Source: Chlorops oryzae | Lineage: Eukaryota; Arthropoda; Insecta; Diptera; Chloropidae | Assembly (NCBI GenBank): GCA_020466095.1 | Contig: CM035806.1 | Span: forward strand, 93,551,554 to 93,615,553 | Reading direction: 5' to 3' | Length of the DNA: 64,000 nt | Notes under the pieces: model-generated | The model's input: the letters and a program-made list of their open reading frames with translations, nothing else | The model's database searches: none | Told to the model about the DNA's origin: nothing | Position numbers and translations under genes: made by a program | Shown: in pieces, positions 21,646 through 32,329 of the stretch | Layout of the letters: every line of letters starts with the position of its first letter | Position numbering within the stretch: the stretch's first letter is position 1

Positions 21646-21896
21646 GGTGGCTCTGGGATAGCTTAGGGGATGCGTGCTATGGTCTTGATCCCAAAGTCGA
21701 GGTTCGATTCCCGGCACAGCCAAAACAGAGTGTAATGTTCCAGGCCTAGCACTGGCTTTTCTAAAAATCGAATGCAGGGGCACACTACATAATAAGACAT
21801 ACCGCACACAAACACAAGAAAACCTCCTTGGTATCACAATGGGCCGATTAACGGCCTAAGTGGCAGCCACTTCAACCTACCTACCTACCTACCATT
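21646..21896 (+). mobile_element. tRNA-derived SINE with a LINE-matching tail
   Basis: The 5' part (21649-21722) folds like a tRNA: outer ends GGCTCTG and CACAGCC can pair at six of seven positions, the A box is ATAGCTTAGGGGATGCG and the B box GGTTCGATTCCC. A non-tRNA body follows, then a tail with (CTAC)n. The copy is flanked by the 7-bp duplication agtctat (21639-21645 and 21897-21903). The last 70 bases (tggtatcacaatgggcc, cggcctaagtgg, cagccac) match the 3' end of the LINE at 5369-5844, the likely source of its replication machinery. Confidence 0.8.
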
Positions 21897-22011
21897 AGTC
21901 TATAAAAATATATTTTATGTAGCTCGACGTTATAATGAGCCTATTATGATGTCGATTTTAAAATCATAATGAAGCATATTATGACACTAGTTCTGAGAAA
22001 GTATAAAGAAT

Positions 22012-22861
22012 CCCTGCAGTAATGAAATGTTTTCGGTGTAAAATGGACCGGACCTGGGTGAGTCCATATGGGACCGACCTGAAAATGATATGCACCGCGA
22101 CCGACCCGGGGTGAGTCTCAATTGGACTCACCCTCGTCTAGTCCAAAAATAAGCGTAGGTGGGGTGAGTGCGTATAAACTTGTACTTATTGTTGTCTGTT
22201 TTAAGTCCTCAATCTGATCGTTGTGCTACCAAAGGCAAGTTAGCTTGATGGTTAAGATTCTCGCTTCGCAACCGAGAGGGTGGGAGTTCAAGCCCTTGCT
22301 CGTTTTAGTAAGAATTTTTTTTTTTTTCAATTATTAAGATTTTTTTATGTTCATATTTAATTTTTTTTTTAACTTGAAAAAAAAAGTAGTTTTTTACATG
22401 TTAATTGTTTTTTAATATTTATTTTTCAAGAATTTTTTTTCTGTGAAAGTGAAAAATTCTTTACGCACGTTTCCCAAAAACTTGAGCAACCAAAAACTCA
22501 AGTCAGCGTTTTGATCAAAGCATTAAACTTGCTTGTTTGGCGTAATGGTTAAGACACCAATTTACCAACCCAGAGTTCTGCGGTTCGAGGCTCGGCCGAG
22601 GCGGGAAAATCAAAAAGGAAATAAAAATAAAATACGAAAATTTTTTTTTCCATTTTTTATATAAAAATAAATATTTAAAAAAAAAAACTCACCCTCATTT
22701 AAGGCCATATGGACCCACCCACAACCGACCCTAAAAGCTTTGAAAAAGGACCGGTTGTTTTTCAATGACAGCGCTGTGGAAAAACGGGTGAGTTGAACGT
22801 ATTGAAACGCGACCGGTCCTCACCCCGGGTCGACCCGGGGTCGGTCCCAATAACTGCAGGG
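22012..22861. mobile_element. TIR element carrying two tandem tRNA-like modules, second copy
   Basis: The ends are CCCTGCAGTAAT and ATAACTGCAGGG read inward. Modules lie at 22232-22303 (A box TTAGCTTGATGGTTAAGA, B box GAGTTCAAGCCC) and 22536-22607 (A box TGGCGTAATGGTTAAGA, B box GGTTCGAGGCTC). The spacer shares acgtttcccaaaa.cttgagc with 17638-18552. The outer parts have many copies of ggtgagt, gaccgacc and ggtcggtcc. Confidence 0.65.
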
Positions 22862-23543
22862 ATTGTTTATACATACAAAGCCGCAAAATCGCGATTAGAA
22901 GAGAATCCTCTCTCGCAACTCGAGTTTCCCAGTGGGATATTTGTTCTTCCATTACCTTATTCTTCAAAGAATTCATCGAAGAAATGAGCATCGAAGGAGC
23001 TTCCCTTCAGTTTGGCTCACCCATGATAGACTAGTGAGTTCACTCACTGGTTATCAGTAACCACCATCGGTTATCGACCACATTACTGCCAACTCATTGC
23101 ACTCATGAATTTAACACGGGCATGTCATTGGCGGTAATGATTTGCTTACTCTATAGATTACCTTTCACAAGATGTAGTGGCTACTCTACTCACCAAATGG
23201 AGGTATTCTGCTTTTTATTAAAAAAACTTTTTTTTCAATTGTTGTTTATTTTCTCTTTTTCGTTTGTTTTTTTCTTTATTTTAAAAACTTTTAATTTTCT
23301 TAATTCTTTTTTAATTTTCTCGCCTCGCCTCGCCTGAACCTCGCACCGCTGATATCTGTGCTGATAAGTCAGCGTCTTAACCATTACGCTAAACATGCAA
23401 ATTTAATGTGTTCGTCAAAACGGCAAATTGAAGTTTTGGTTGCTCAAGTTTTTGTGAAACACGCGTTTAGTATTTATCGCAACAAAAAATTTTTAATTCA
23501 AAAATAAATATTAAATAAATTAAAATATAAAAAAAAATACATA
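22862..23543 (-). mobile_element. Part of a third tandem tRNA-module element, reversed
   Basis: On the minus strand, 23400-23333 gives a module with A box TTTAGCGTAATGGTTAAGACG and B box GCGGTGCGAGGTTC; it is preceded on that strand by gagcaaccaaaac, the shared spacer. The partner module lies at 28545-28483, beyond the pogo-like element that split the copy at a TA. The outer end on this side was not defined. Confidence 0.5.
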
Positions 23544-25871
23544 GGGGAAAGTGGGGAGGTTGTACGCAAACATTTTCAATGGCGAAAAAAGGATAGAAAA
23601 CATTTAAAATTTTTTTAAAGTTGAATTTTATATCTTAGGCTGATTCATTGGCTACAATTTTGCATTAAAATTTTTAAAATTTTTTTTAGCTTTGTTGAAG
23701 ATACAAAATCTTTTATAAAAGTGTCGTTTTGAGTAAAACCTCCCCCGACACGGGGTGGTTTTACTCAAACAGGGGGATGTTTTATTCATGAAATTTTTTA
23801 ACTGTATAAAACGATGATATTTTTTTTTAATATGGCAAACGATAAAAGTTAAACCTGTTGATATGAATTGCATGATAACCTTTATTAAATTACCATAACT
23901 TATGCCAAAAAAAATACTAAAGATTGTCATTCCTATATTTTTATGAATAAAAGCAAGAAAATTAACTTCAAATTTCTGCTGAGCGTTAAACTTTATTAAA
24001 TAAGGACTTGTTTGTGAATATAAAAAAATAAAAAATAAATCAATTCAATTCATTGGTTAAACATATCGCACCCTTGCTAATAAATCGGCACAATTCAAAA
24101 TTTTTTTATTCAATTTTTTTATGTTCGATTTCATTTTTCGGTAAGAAACCCAACACCTAGAAAATTAACGCTTATATTGACAGAAGCAGCAGTCAATTGA
24201 GATTAATATAAGTTTAGAAAATATATTATTTCTCCTAAGTTTTAAGAGAGATTTGATGATTTTCGAGAAATGCGAAATTTTAAATTGTGCCGATTTAGTA
24301 GCAAGGGTGCGATATATTAGTTAAATGTGTTCACTTTTGTTGCTTAGGCTCCTTTTTTATACGTTTTTGTACCAAAGAAATATTATATTAGATTCTTTAG
24401 ATTGGTTAAGTTTTTGTTTTTTTGACGCTTGATTGCCATCAGGCTTAATTTTCTTATTTTTTTGCAGCTTTTGAAGTCTGATTAGCTCTGGAAAACTAGT
24501 ATAAATTCGAGATTTACCCTTTTCTCTCATTTTTCTGTTTGCATCCTTCGGTTTTGGAGCCTTTGGGATAAGCCGAACGATCTCAGGAGTTACGACAATC
24601 GATTTAGAAGTGGAAGGCAATTCGTCATTTAAATAAATATTGGAATTTCTTTCCTGTGTATTAATTCCATCATCTGCATTCATATGGACTCTTTCAGATG
24701 GAGCGAAGTCTTCATCCGAAAATGCTAATGTATTGAATGGAAATATTCCTGGCTTAGAAAATGCACTAGTGATGTTGTCGACAGTGAAAGTTAGCTTAAA
24801 AGCCGTAATGGCTAATTTCGGAATATCGTATATGGTAAGCCTTTTGCCAGGATTGCTGGTGTGCCAGTCGTTAAATGCGATTTTCAGTTTTCCCTTAAAT
24901 GGTCCAAAGACAGCAACATCCAGTGGCTGCAGTCTGTGAGACGTGTGAGGCGGAAAAGTTAGAATTATGATTCCGTTTTGGCAGCAGTATTTAATTGCAT
25001 CGAATGAAACGTGAGACTCGTGGTTGTCACAAATAAAGAGAATAGGTTCTTTTGGGGTGCTGTTAAAATGCTTTTGAACGTGTTTCAAAACTTCTACAAA
25101 AAGATCCGCATTCATCCATCCAGATTTCGAAGACAAACCTAAGCAACCGTTTGTTCCTCCGTTGAGAAAGTGAGGTTTGTATTTCACTCTTGGAAATACA
25201 AATACTGGAAGAACACTGTTGCCAGCAGCAGTAATTATTCCTCCGAACGTTACTAAGTCGCCTCTTTCGGCAGACACAATTCTATTGACCTGTTTCTGAG
25301 ATTTTGATGCAATTACTCGAAGGAAATGTAGAACTGTTGTGATTCCAGTCTCGTCGAAGTTCACGATTCTGTTTGGTGGGAAAAAATGCTTTGACATTAG
25401 ATGTCCCAAATTCTCGTAAAATAAATAAACATCTCTTTTGTTGAAAGAAAACGCTCTTGAAATGCTTGTGTTTTCAGGTTTCCTTAAGCCTAGATCTGGA
25501 CGTCTTATTATAAATCCTCTCACCCAATCAATACCCGCAGCACCTTGTTTTTCCCAAGAATTTGGATATTTACATCCCATCGCCTTTGCAAATTCATATC
25601 CAAGTTGTCGCGTTTGCATGAGAGTGAGTCCAAAAAACACGTTACTACTTTTTTTTAAATATTCACTAAGCTGGTGCTCTTGTTCATTTGAGAATGTTTG
25701 ATTTGACGCGTGTTTGGACGAATACGTGGAGCTAGCGGTTAAGGTAACAGCATCTTTTGCAGATTTCTCGCCCTGAAGGTTCTTTATTTTTATGAATCTT
25801 TTTTGCAGAGTAACATAGAGCTATTTATATTGTATTTTATTGCTGATTTCCTTATAGATTGACCCTCTAAG

Positions 25872-27756
25872 CATGGGCGTAGCCAGGAATTTTTTTAGGT
25901 CTTTTTTCGAGGACAATTTCTCAAAAATCAATGAAAAAACGAGGAAATTTTTTTGAAAAAAAAAGTAGGACACATTTATTAACAATATAATATTGAGAGA
26001 TACTTTAAAAGTATCATTTTTTGGTTTCTGAAAGTAGAGAAATATCGTTAGTATATGAAATGAATCAAATCGATTTTATAAATTTTTACCATTGATTTCG
26101 CGTTTTATAAATAGCAAGGTGTCATTTTTTCGATTTTTTCAAAATCGTCCGACAAATATGAAATCACATTTTTTTTAAAGAAAAATCTTCAGTCCTCAAT
26201 TAAAAAAAAAGAAATTTATTTTTCCATGTGTAGAAGAAGATATGGAGCTATATATGTAGCTTTTTCGGGAAAATTTATTTTATTTATGTGTCGTTTGCAT
26301 ACAAAGTAATTAATTAACGGGGGTTATGTTGATATTTTTTCATGTGATTGATAAGTCTCTAAAAAAAAAATATAAATATTAAATATATCAATAAGGTTCT
26401 GGTCTGTATAGCTTTAAAACCGTCGAAATTCGGAAATGCTCATTTTGGAAATCGTTTGACACACCCTAAAATAAACTCGATTTAATAGTTAGTCCCCGTT
26501 TCGGAAAGACCTTCAATTACCTTTCAAAATTCTTTTGGCCCAAGCAAAAAGGACCAATATTATGGAAACTATCAAGGAAAAACGAAATTCCCTATACAAA
26601 AAAATCGTGTTTTTTGCCATTTTCAGAGCACGGTGCCACCCCTTAAAAACATATTTGTTTTGAAAATCTTTTATATTTTTAATTTTGTCATAATATTAAC
26701 TTTCGAAAATCAGTTTGCCCACAGAAATTGCTAAGCAAATTTGGCTGTACTGAAGTAAAATATGTAACAACATTTTTCAATGAAGTTCATACAATTTTTG
26801 CCCGACTGCAACAGAAGAAGGGTAATGTTTTAACATATTTTAGGCTGAGGAAAAGGTATGTGTGCAATCGGCTTAGCCGATGTAAATTTCTTTACTTGTT
26901 TCTTCTAATAACTATATAAAGTGCATTGCCACGCGTATTTATGCAGTAATAAGCTTGAAAACTAGTAGGGTACTGTACGGTCAAGCTTGCCCCACAGTAC
27001 CACTCTCACTTGTTTTTTCTAGATTTTCAATGAAATTACGATGACTACCCCATTTAAAAAAAACGGGGAACTCCGTCTCAATAAAATTAAGATGATTTCT
27101 AGTAAAAACAAGAGGAAAATCTTCTCAATTAAATTAAGATGATTTCTAGTAAAAATAAGAGGGAATTTCTTTTCAATAAAATTAAGATGACACCCCATAA
27201 AAACTAGAAGTTTTGCAACTGAATAATTTTACGATGATAATCGGTTAGAAACAAGCAGTTTTGCCTCTCATTTGCACTTTTTATGACATAAAAAAGAGAA
27301 GAAGAAGAGAGAACAAGAAGTTTCCCCCTTATTTTTACTAGATTTCCTTTTCAATAAAATTAAGATGATTTGTAAGCTAAAATTAAGATGACTTTCTACT
27401 AAATATTTCTTCACTCTTTTCCCCTGTCACTCTCCTTGGTCGACATGCAATTCAAGATGGAAATCCTCTTAAATTTAGGGGACATTTTTCGCTCTGTGTG
27501 TTTTTCTGCAATTTTGCGAATTGTCCTCATTTTTTATAAAAATTTTCATTGATACGCCTTTTTTTCCGCTTTTTTCCTAAATTGTCCTCGTTTTTTACGA
27601 GAATACTCTTTGAAAAGTCCTCGTTGTTTCAGCATTTTCTCCAAATCTCCTCGAGGACAAAGATTAATTTTTTCTTAAAAAACGCAGAATTTTTCGAGGA
27701 CATTTGGCTTAGGTTGGGGCATTTGCCCCTACATTGCCCCCCTGGCTACGCCCATG
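25872..27756. mobile_element. hAT-like non-autonomous element (CATGGGCGTAGCCAGG ends)
   Basis: The perfect 16-bp inverted ends CATGGGCGTAGCCAGG are flanked by the 8-bp duplication cctctaag (25864-25871 and 27757-27764). Excision restores the transposase codons DVLE-GQSI. GGCGTAGC-type ends recall hAT-Tip100 elements. The interior has no transposase. It has about five degenerate units around aaaattaagatga (27060-27420), repeated gtcctcg phrases near the right end, and a Helentron-like end at 26820-26898. Confidence 0.8.
26820..26898 (+). mobile_element. Helentron-like 3' terminus inside the hAT
   Basis: The sequence gtaatgttttaacatatttt, then gctgaggaaaaggtatgtg, then the hairpin ATCGGCTTAGCCGAT and TTTCTTTACTTG is almost identical to the end at 3822-3895. 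Only the 3' 80 bases are present. Confidence 0.6.
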
Positions 27757-28396
27757 CCTCTAAGACATCATTCAAAGCTGAAATCACATCGTTTTCATTG
27801 ACTTGTGCACGATTGGTCTTTCTTTTATAGCTGCGCGGCATGACTCTAGTAGAATAAAGCAAAAATGAAACTTTCAGTACATAACCTTTGCATACCTTAG
27901 CATTTACATGTAAAGATAATTAAAAAGCATTTTTTTTTAGGAAGAGTGAAAATTTTTTGCAGTACCACAACATAGGGTGGATATACGCACCCCGCAAAAA
28001 AGTGCGTATATCCTCCCCATGTAGTGGCGCGTGATGATTTTTATATTTTCACTCAAACTTTGCATGATATTTAAAAAATCTTACTGCAAATGTCTAAAGT
28101 AAACTGTCATCTTACCGGGCTGAACTTTACAGCTTCCGAGAGCGCTTTATTGCAAAAAAAAAAAAACACAAATTACCGAAAACAAAATAAAAATTTTGCA
28201 AACAATTTCATCCGCGAGTAACGACACGCCTTCATTACAGGTAAACAAACGACTGAATGGCAGCGATTTTTTCCCCTAGGGCTGTCGATTGATAGACTTT
28301 TAAAAACATTTATCGGCATGTTTCGATATGGCCTATTTTAGGCGCTAGGGCTTTTGCGTAAATCCTCCCCATGCGTACAACCACCCCACTTTCCCC

Positions 28397-28660
28397 TACT
28401 TATAAAAGGGGGAAAAAAAATTATATATCAAAATTAACTATTGCAAAAATAAATGAAAATATATATATATAAAAAACCTCATCCGAGCCAGGGATCGAAG
28501 CCCGACCCACGCGGTTGCTGAGCGAGTCTCAAATCACTACAAAATAAGGCAAATGAATAAAATTTTCATTACCTGCTGCATAACATCTGCTATAGGAATT
28601 CACTAGTTATCTTGAACCCATGAATTCATTAATGAAAAAAGATTAATTGTGATTTTTCGT
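28397..28660 (-). mobile_element. Remaining half of the split tRNA-module element
   Basis: At 28545-28483 the minus strand shows a tRNA-like module with B box GGCTTCGATCCCTGG and an A-box-like GAGACTCGCTCAG. Its order and spacing relative to 23400-23333 match the tandem arrangement of 17638-18552 once the pogo-like element is removed. The outer end is not defined. Confidence 0.45.
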
Positions 28661-28874
28661 ACTATTGTGGTTATACTTTCAATAGGATTCGTTTTAAAAT
28701 CCTTCAAATGAAACGCTATGATTTATTTAATTTTAATTCTACTGTTATTTTATTTATGCAGTTTTTCGTGTAGGTTCTTTCGCGGTGTCATTCCAACTCA
28801 GTTTTTATTACAACTGAACTATTTCTAAAAATCCAAAATACATTTAAACTTAAAAATATGCTTAAGATTACTTA

Positions 28875-29328
28875 GAGGCTGTTTCCACTATAACCGCATC
28901 TAGCATCTTTCAGCATATTGGCAAGATGCGGAAAGATGCGATGTGAGTTTACATGCAATTGTTGTTGTATCCTGAACCGCATCTTCTGCGCATCTTTAAA
29001 AGATGCGAAGAAAATGCGATTTTTTCCGATTATCTATCAATTTTAACTGCACATGTCATGTGAAACATATGTTAATGACCAGCATTTCAGGAATTGTCAG
29101 CAACACAAATGGCGGGAAACCAAGAAAAAATGTAACATTATTATGAGAAAAATTTAATTTGTAGTTACCACTGATTTTTTAAATAACTTATTTCTATATA
29201 ATAGTTTAAACATTCGTCCGAATAGTGGCCGAATATTCGTGGTATCACTAGTAAAAATATGAATTGTAAACAAAAAATCGCATCTTGAAGATGCGAAAGC
29301 AAGATGCGGCTATAGTGGAAACGGCCTC
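28875..29328. mobile_element. Harbinger-like MITE, GCATCTT family, copy 2
   Basis: The inverted ends are GAGGCTGTTTCCACTATAAC and, from the right, GAGGCCGTTTCCACTATAGC; TTA flanks at 28872-28874 and 29329-29331. It is the inverted, shorter relative of 2120-2661; the inner part with actagtgataccacgaatat is shared. GCATCTT repeats flank both ends. It is non-coding. Confidence 0.8.
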
Positions 29329-29396
29329 TTAAACTAGGTTCGCTGACGCGAACTCTGCTGCAGTCGCATTCCCACGCTGCCCTCTTCTCTCTTCAG

Positions 29397-29871
29397 CAGT
29401 GATGCCAGATTTTATCGATAAAAAAACCCTCATATATTGGAAAAAACCCACTTTTCCCCATTTTCAAAAACTAAAAACCCACGAAAAAACCCAGAATGAT
29501 GTTTTGAAAATATGGGCGTACCGATTTCAAAATTGAACATTGGATTTAAACACAATATTTTAATGTTTTAATAAAAGTATCAAGAAAATAACAAAAAATA
29601 AAAGTAACTTAAAATTGCAGTCTTATTCATGACTTAAAAAAAAACCAAGTTTCTTTACAACACTTAGGGAACACGCGACTAGATACAGCAAAAAGAGTCA
29701 TGCATGGTACTGGAAGAGGGAAAATACGATTTTCATTCTCATAAGTAGTAAATATACCTTAAATGTAGTGCATAAATTTCGATATAAAATTACCCATACT
29801 TTTCCCCATGTCACGTTATTTGAGTGAAAAAACCCACAATATGGGGAAAAACCCACAATCTGGCATCACTG
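29397..29871. mobile_element. hAT-like MITE (CAGTGATGCCAGAT ends)
   Basis: The ends CAGTGATGCCAGAT and ATCTGGCATCACTG are exact complements, flanked by the 8-bp duplication ctcttcag (29389-29396 and 29872-29879). Just inside are repeats of aaaaacccac. It carries no transposase. A relative end, CAGTGATGCCAACTC, occurs in both arms of the palindrome at 60556-64000. Confidence 0.85.
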
Positions 29872-29879
29872 CTCTTCAG

Positions 29880-30182
29880 TTTTTGCTGACGTCTTCGTAT
29901 TTTGCAACTTTCTCGCACTCACTTTGGACTTGCGTTCCAATTCTTCATTATTTTGCTGGAATGCATTATTTGTCTTGCACTCAACTGCCCCAATTGAGAC
30001 TTTTAAGGCCGTTGGTGCTTGTTGTTGTTTTCTTATTTTCGCTCAGCACAGTGGGTTCACGATATGTTTGACATGATCACAACAGTACTGAAGGGTTTGA
30101 CGAAAAAGGTAATGCATAGAGAGCGAAAAATGTCACCTTAAAAAATGAGATTTACGTCTAAATAAGCTTGATGAATTGAATC
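29880..30182. other. Unassigned unique-looking stretch
   Basis: The sequence is less AT-rich than its surroundings and has a short open frame across the hAT border. No family was recognised. Confidence 0.4.
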
Positions 30183-30560
30183 TCTGAGTGGCGTAATGGA
30201 CAACGTATTTGTTTAGCAATCTAAAGGGCTGGGGATCGATTCCTGTGGCAGGCCAACAAAACAAAAAAAGGTGTAGAAAAACGAAAACTTGAAAGAGGCA
30301 AGTCAATTTAAGGAAAAAGTTCTCAAATTGCAGCCATAAAGTAAAGTCTCCATCGCGCCTCCAAAAGCGTAATGCACAATTTAATTTTCTTTTTGCATTA
30401 AAAGTTTGTTTGAAAGCTTTTTATTCCTCTAAGTTTTTATTTAAATATAAGTTTTTTATTTCAGAATTATCTACTTATTTACATTTATAAAAAAAAAAAA
30501 AAATTGTGTATTGTCCGACCCGGATTTGAACCCGCCGACATCGGCGAGTTAGGCACTTTC
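30183..30560. repeat. Inverted pair of tRNA-like modules
   Basis: A plus-strand module starts at 30186 (A box GTGGCGTAATGGACAAC, B box GGGGATCGATTCCTG to about 30250). A minus-strand B box GCGGGTTCAAATCCGGG lies at about 30536-30518. The head-to-head arrangement is like that in 11833-12539. The outer ends of an element were not seen. Confidence 0.45.
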
Positions 30561-30819
30561 TCTAGTTTTTTCTAAGGAATACCGTCTTATTTGTACATAC
30601 GTATACTTCGAATACGCTTTAGCCCAAGAATTCTTCGAACTCTTCGATTACACTGTCGTATTAGAAAACTTCAACGAAATGGTAATCGAAAGAGGTAACG
30701 AACGAATTTTCAATGATATCGCCATGTTAATTTTCATCGATCCTGGTAAGTGGTAGATATGTGATGTATAGATTACCTCGCTCGCTTACCAATGTCTCCC
30801 ATATCCCGCTGGGTTCCTT

Positions 30820-31117
30820 CCTGAACTCAGGAGAGAGAGAGAGAGAGAGTTGTCAAACGAGATCTAAAAAAAAAACAACGAGAGAGAGAAAAAAAAAGAG
30901 CACATGCAGCTCTCAAATACTTTTTTCGCTTCAGTGGACTTTCTCGCGCCGCCCCGATGAACTTGTCCGGCGCGGCGTGAAGCGCAATTCCATTCGTGTA
31001 GAAATTTCACCGCGCGACTCCTTTACAAAGGGAGTCGCGACGGCTCCTTTTTCACGCGGAGCTCACCGCGGATATCCGCCTGACATTTTCTGCTGGGTAC
31101 GTTTGTTTTACAGATAG
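30820..31117 (+). other. GA microsatellite and GC-rich segment
   Basis: (GA)11 lies at 30830-30851, followed by an A/GA-rich stretch and 150 bases that are unusually GC-rich (30945-31090), including the short inverted repeat gactcctttacaaagggagtc. A 118-codon open frame crosses it but looks like translated microsatellite and no known protein. It may be part of an old gene or retroelement leader. Confidence 0.35.
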
Positions 31118-31147
31118 ATATGTATTTGTAAATACATAGTACAATTT

Positions 31148-31640
31148 TTGAAGTGAAAAAATTCGTTAAATACGTTTCCCAAAGTCTGAGCAACGCTAAA
31201 CTCAAGTGAGCATTTTGACCAAGAAATTAAATTCGTTCGTTTAGCGTAATGGTTAAGGCGTTTGCCCAGCGATCTGGTGGTCAGCGGTTCGAGGCTCGGT
31301 GGAGGCGAGAAAATTTTAAGAGAAGTAAGATAAAAGAGATTTAAAATAAAAAATAGATAAACAAAAAAATAGAATAATTAATAAAATAAATAAATTTTAA
31401 AAAAGTCAAACAAAAAATGAAATTTTTCTTTTTTCTCAGTCGCTGGTGCTAGGCCATTTTCCTGCCCCTTTTCGCTGGCGAAATGACTGGTTAAAGGTGG
31501 CGCATAAAAGGACGACCTGTCCCCGGCAATGAGATCATAATGATAAATTCGCCAGCGTCTTAAATAGGAAAGGGACCCATCCCCGACACCCAGTGACTAG
31601 TAAAATCGCTAGTGTTGTGGTGGCTCCGCTGACTACTGGG
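31148..31640 (+). mobile_element. Half copy of the tandem tRNA-module element
   Basis: It is nearly identical to 18060-18552: the shared spacer, the second tRNA-like module (31235-31310, A box TAGCGTAATGGTTAAGG, B box GGTTCGAGGCTC) and the right end CTGACTACTGGG at 31629-31640. The first module and left end are missing. The high similarity suggests recent activity of this family. Confidence 0.65.
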
Positions 31641-31971
31641 TAGTGAGTGTACTTCAAATATCAATAACAGTATCTGTTTAGTGATAATGCATTTTTTATA
31701 TCTACTACCACTTCTTATTAATGGTAGACAACCAATAAAACTCCACCACCACTAATAGTTAGAGTTAGTTGAACCAAACTACCACTAATAGTTAAACAAT
31801 CCCAAACCACTAAAAGTTTAGTGAAAATCGAAGATCTATTCGGCAACCACTAAGTTTATATGACAACTATAAAAATGTTTCTAAAAGAATTCGTTTACCA
31901 AATCTGCGAACAAAAGGGGGGTGAGATTTGATAGTGCATCATGAAAGTAAAACATTAAGTTCTGCATTTTA
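31641..31971. other. Intergenic stretch with ACCACTAATAGTT repeats
   Basis: Four or five imperfect copies of accactaatagtta lie between 31690 and 31840 with irregular spacing. Nothing coding was seen. Confidence 0.4.
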
Positions 31972-32304
31972 GGGGCTATTTCCACTACACCGCATTTAGC
32001 ATTTGCATCTTTAAAGATGCTAGACCCGTTTCCACTGCGTTTCGCATTTAGCATTTTGTGAAAATTTGAATTTTTGTTCGGAAAAATATTTGAATTCTTT
32101 GAAGTAGGCTTTGAAATGTTAAAAATTTGAAGAAAATATCAATGAAAACTAGACGGTTTTTAGCATTTTTATCGCATTTTCTCAAGATGCTGAAAAATGC
32201 TGTTTTAAGAACAACAACAATTACATGTAATTCAAAGCCACATTTTTGAGCATTTTTTAAAAATGCTGAAAAATGCTAAATGCGTCTGTAGTGGAAACAG
32301 CCCC
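31972..32304. mobile_element. Harbinger-like MITE, TTTCCACTA family, diverged copy
   Basis: The inverted ends are GGGGCTATTTCCACTAC and, from the right, GGGGCTGTTTCCACTAC, flanked by TTA at 31969-31971 and 32305-32307. The subterminal repeats here are GCATTTAGCAT and AAATGCT, a variant of the GCATCTT word in the other copies. It is non-coding. Confidence 0.75.
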
Positions 32305-32329
32305 TTAACGTTCTCTTATTAGCAGCCAA

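Larger units (their letters stand above)
24357..27841 (-). pseudogene. pogo-like DDE transposase, interrupted
   Basis: ATG 27841 starts MPRSYKRKTNRAQVNENDVI and SALNDVLE. After the hAT insertion (25872-27756) the Psq-type helix-turn-helix continues with GQSIRKSAIKYNI. A frameshift near 25815 leads into the frame LQKRFIKIKNLQGEKSAKD, which then runs open for 480 codons to 24357. It shows the CENP-B-like second DNA-binding part (RRPDLGLRKPENTS) and the three DDE blocks NFDETG, FICDNHESH and PPHTSHRLQPLDVAVFGPFK. The C-terminal part is lysine-rich. The long catalytic frame is intact, so the element decayed recently; only one frameshift and one insertion were seen. Confidence 0.85.
23544..28396 (-). 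mobile_element. pogo-like DNA transposon, 4.9 kb with a nested hAT
   Basis: The inverted ends are GGGGAAAGTGGGG(A/T)GGTTG, continuing into TACGCA on both sides, with TA at 23542-23543 and 28397-28398. Without the nested insertion it is about 2.96 kb. It encodes a pogo/Tigger-type transposase on the minus strand. Other conserved G-rich phrases such as tcccccgacacgggg occur near 23740. It interrupts a tRNA-module element. Confidence 0.85.

Noticed and set aside
30761..31117. 118-codon open frame as a gene
   Set aside because: Much of it is translated GA microsatellite and A-rich sequence. No domain, splice signal or conserved motif was seen.
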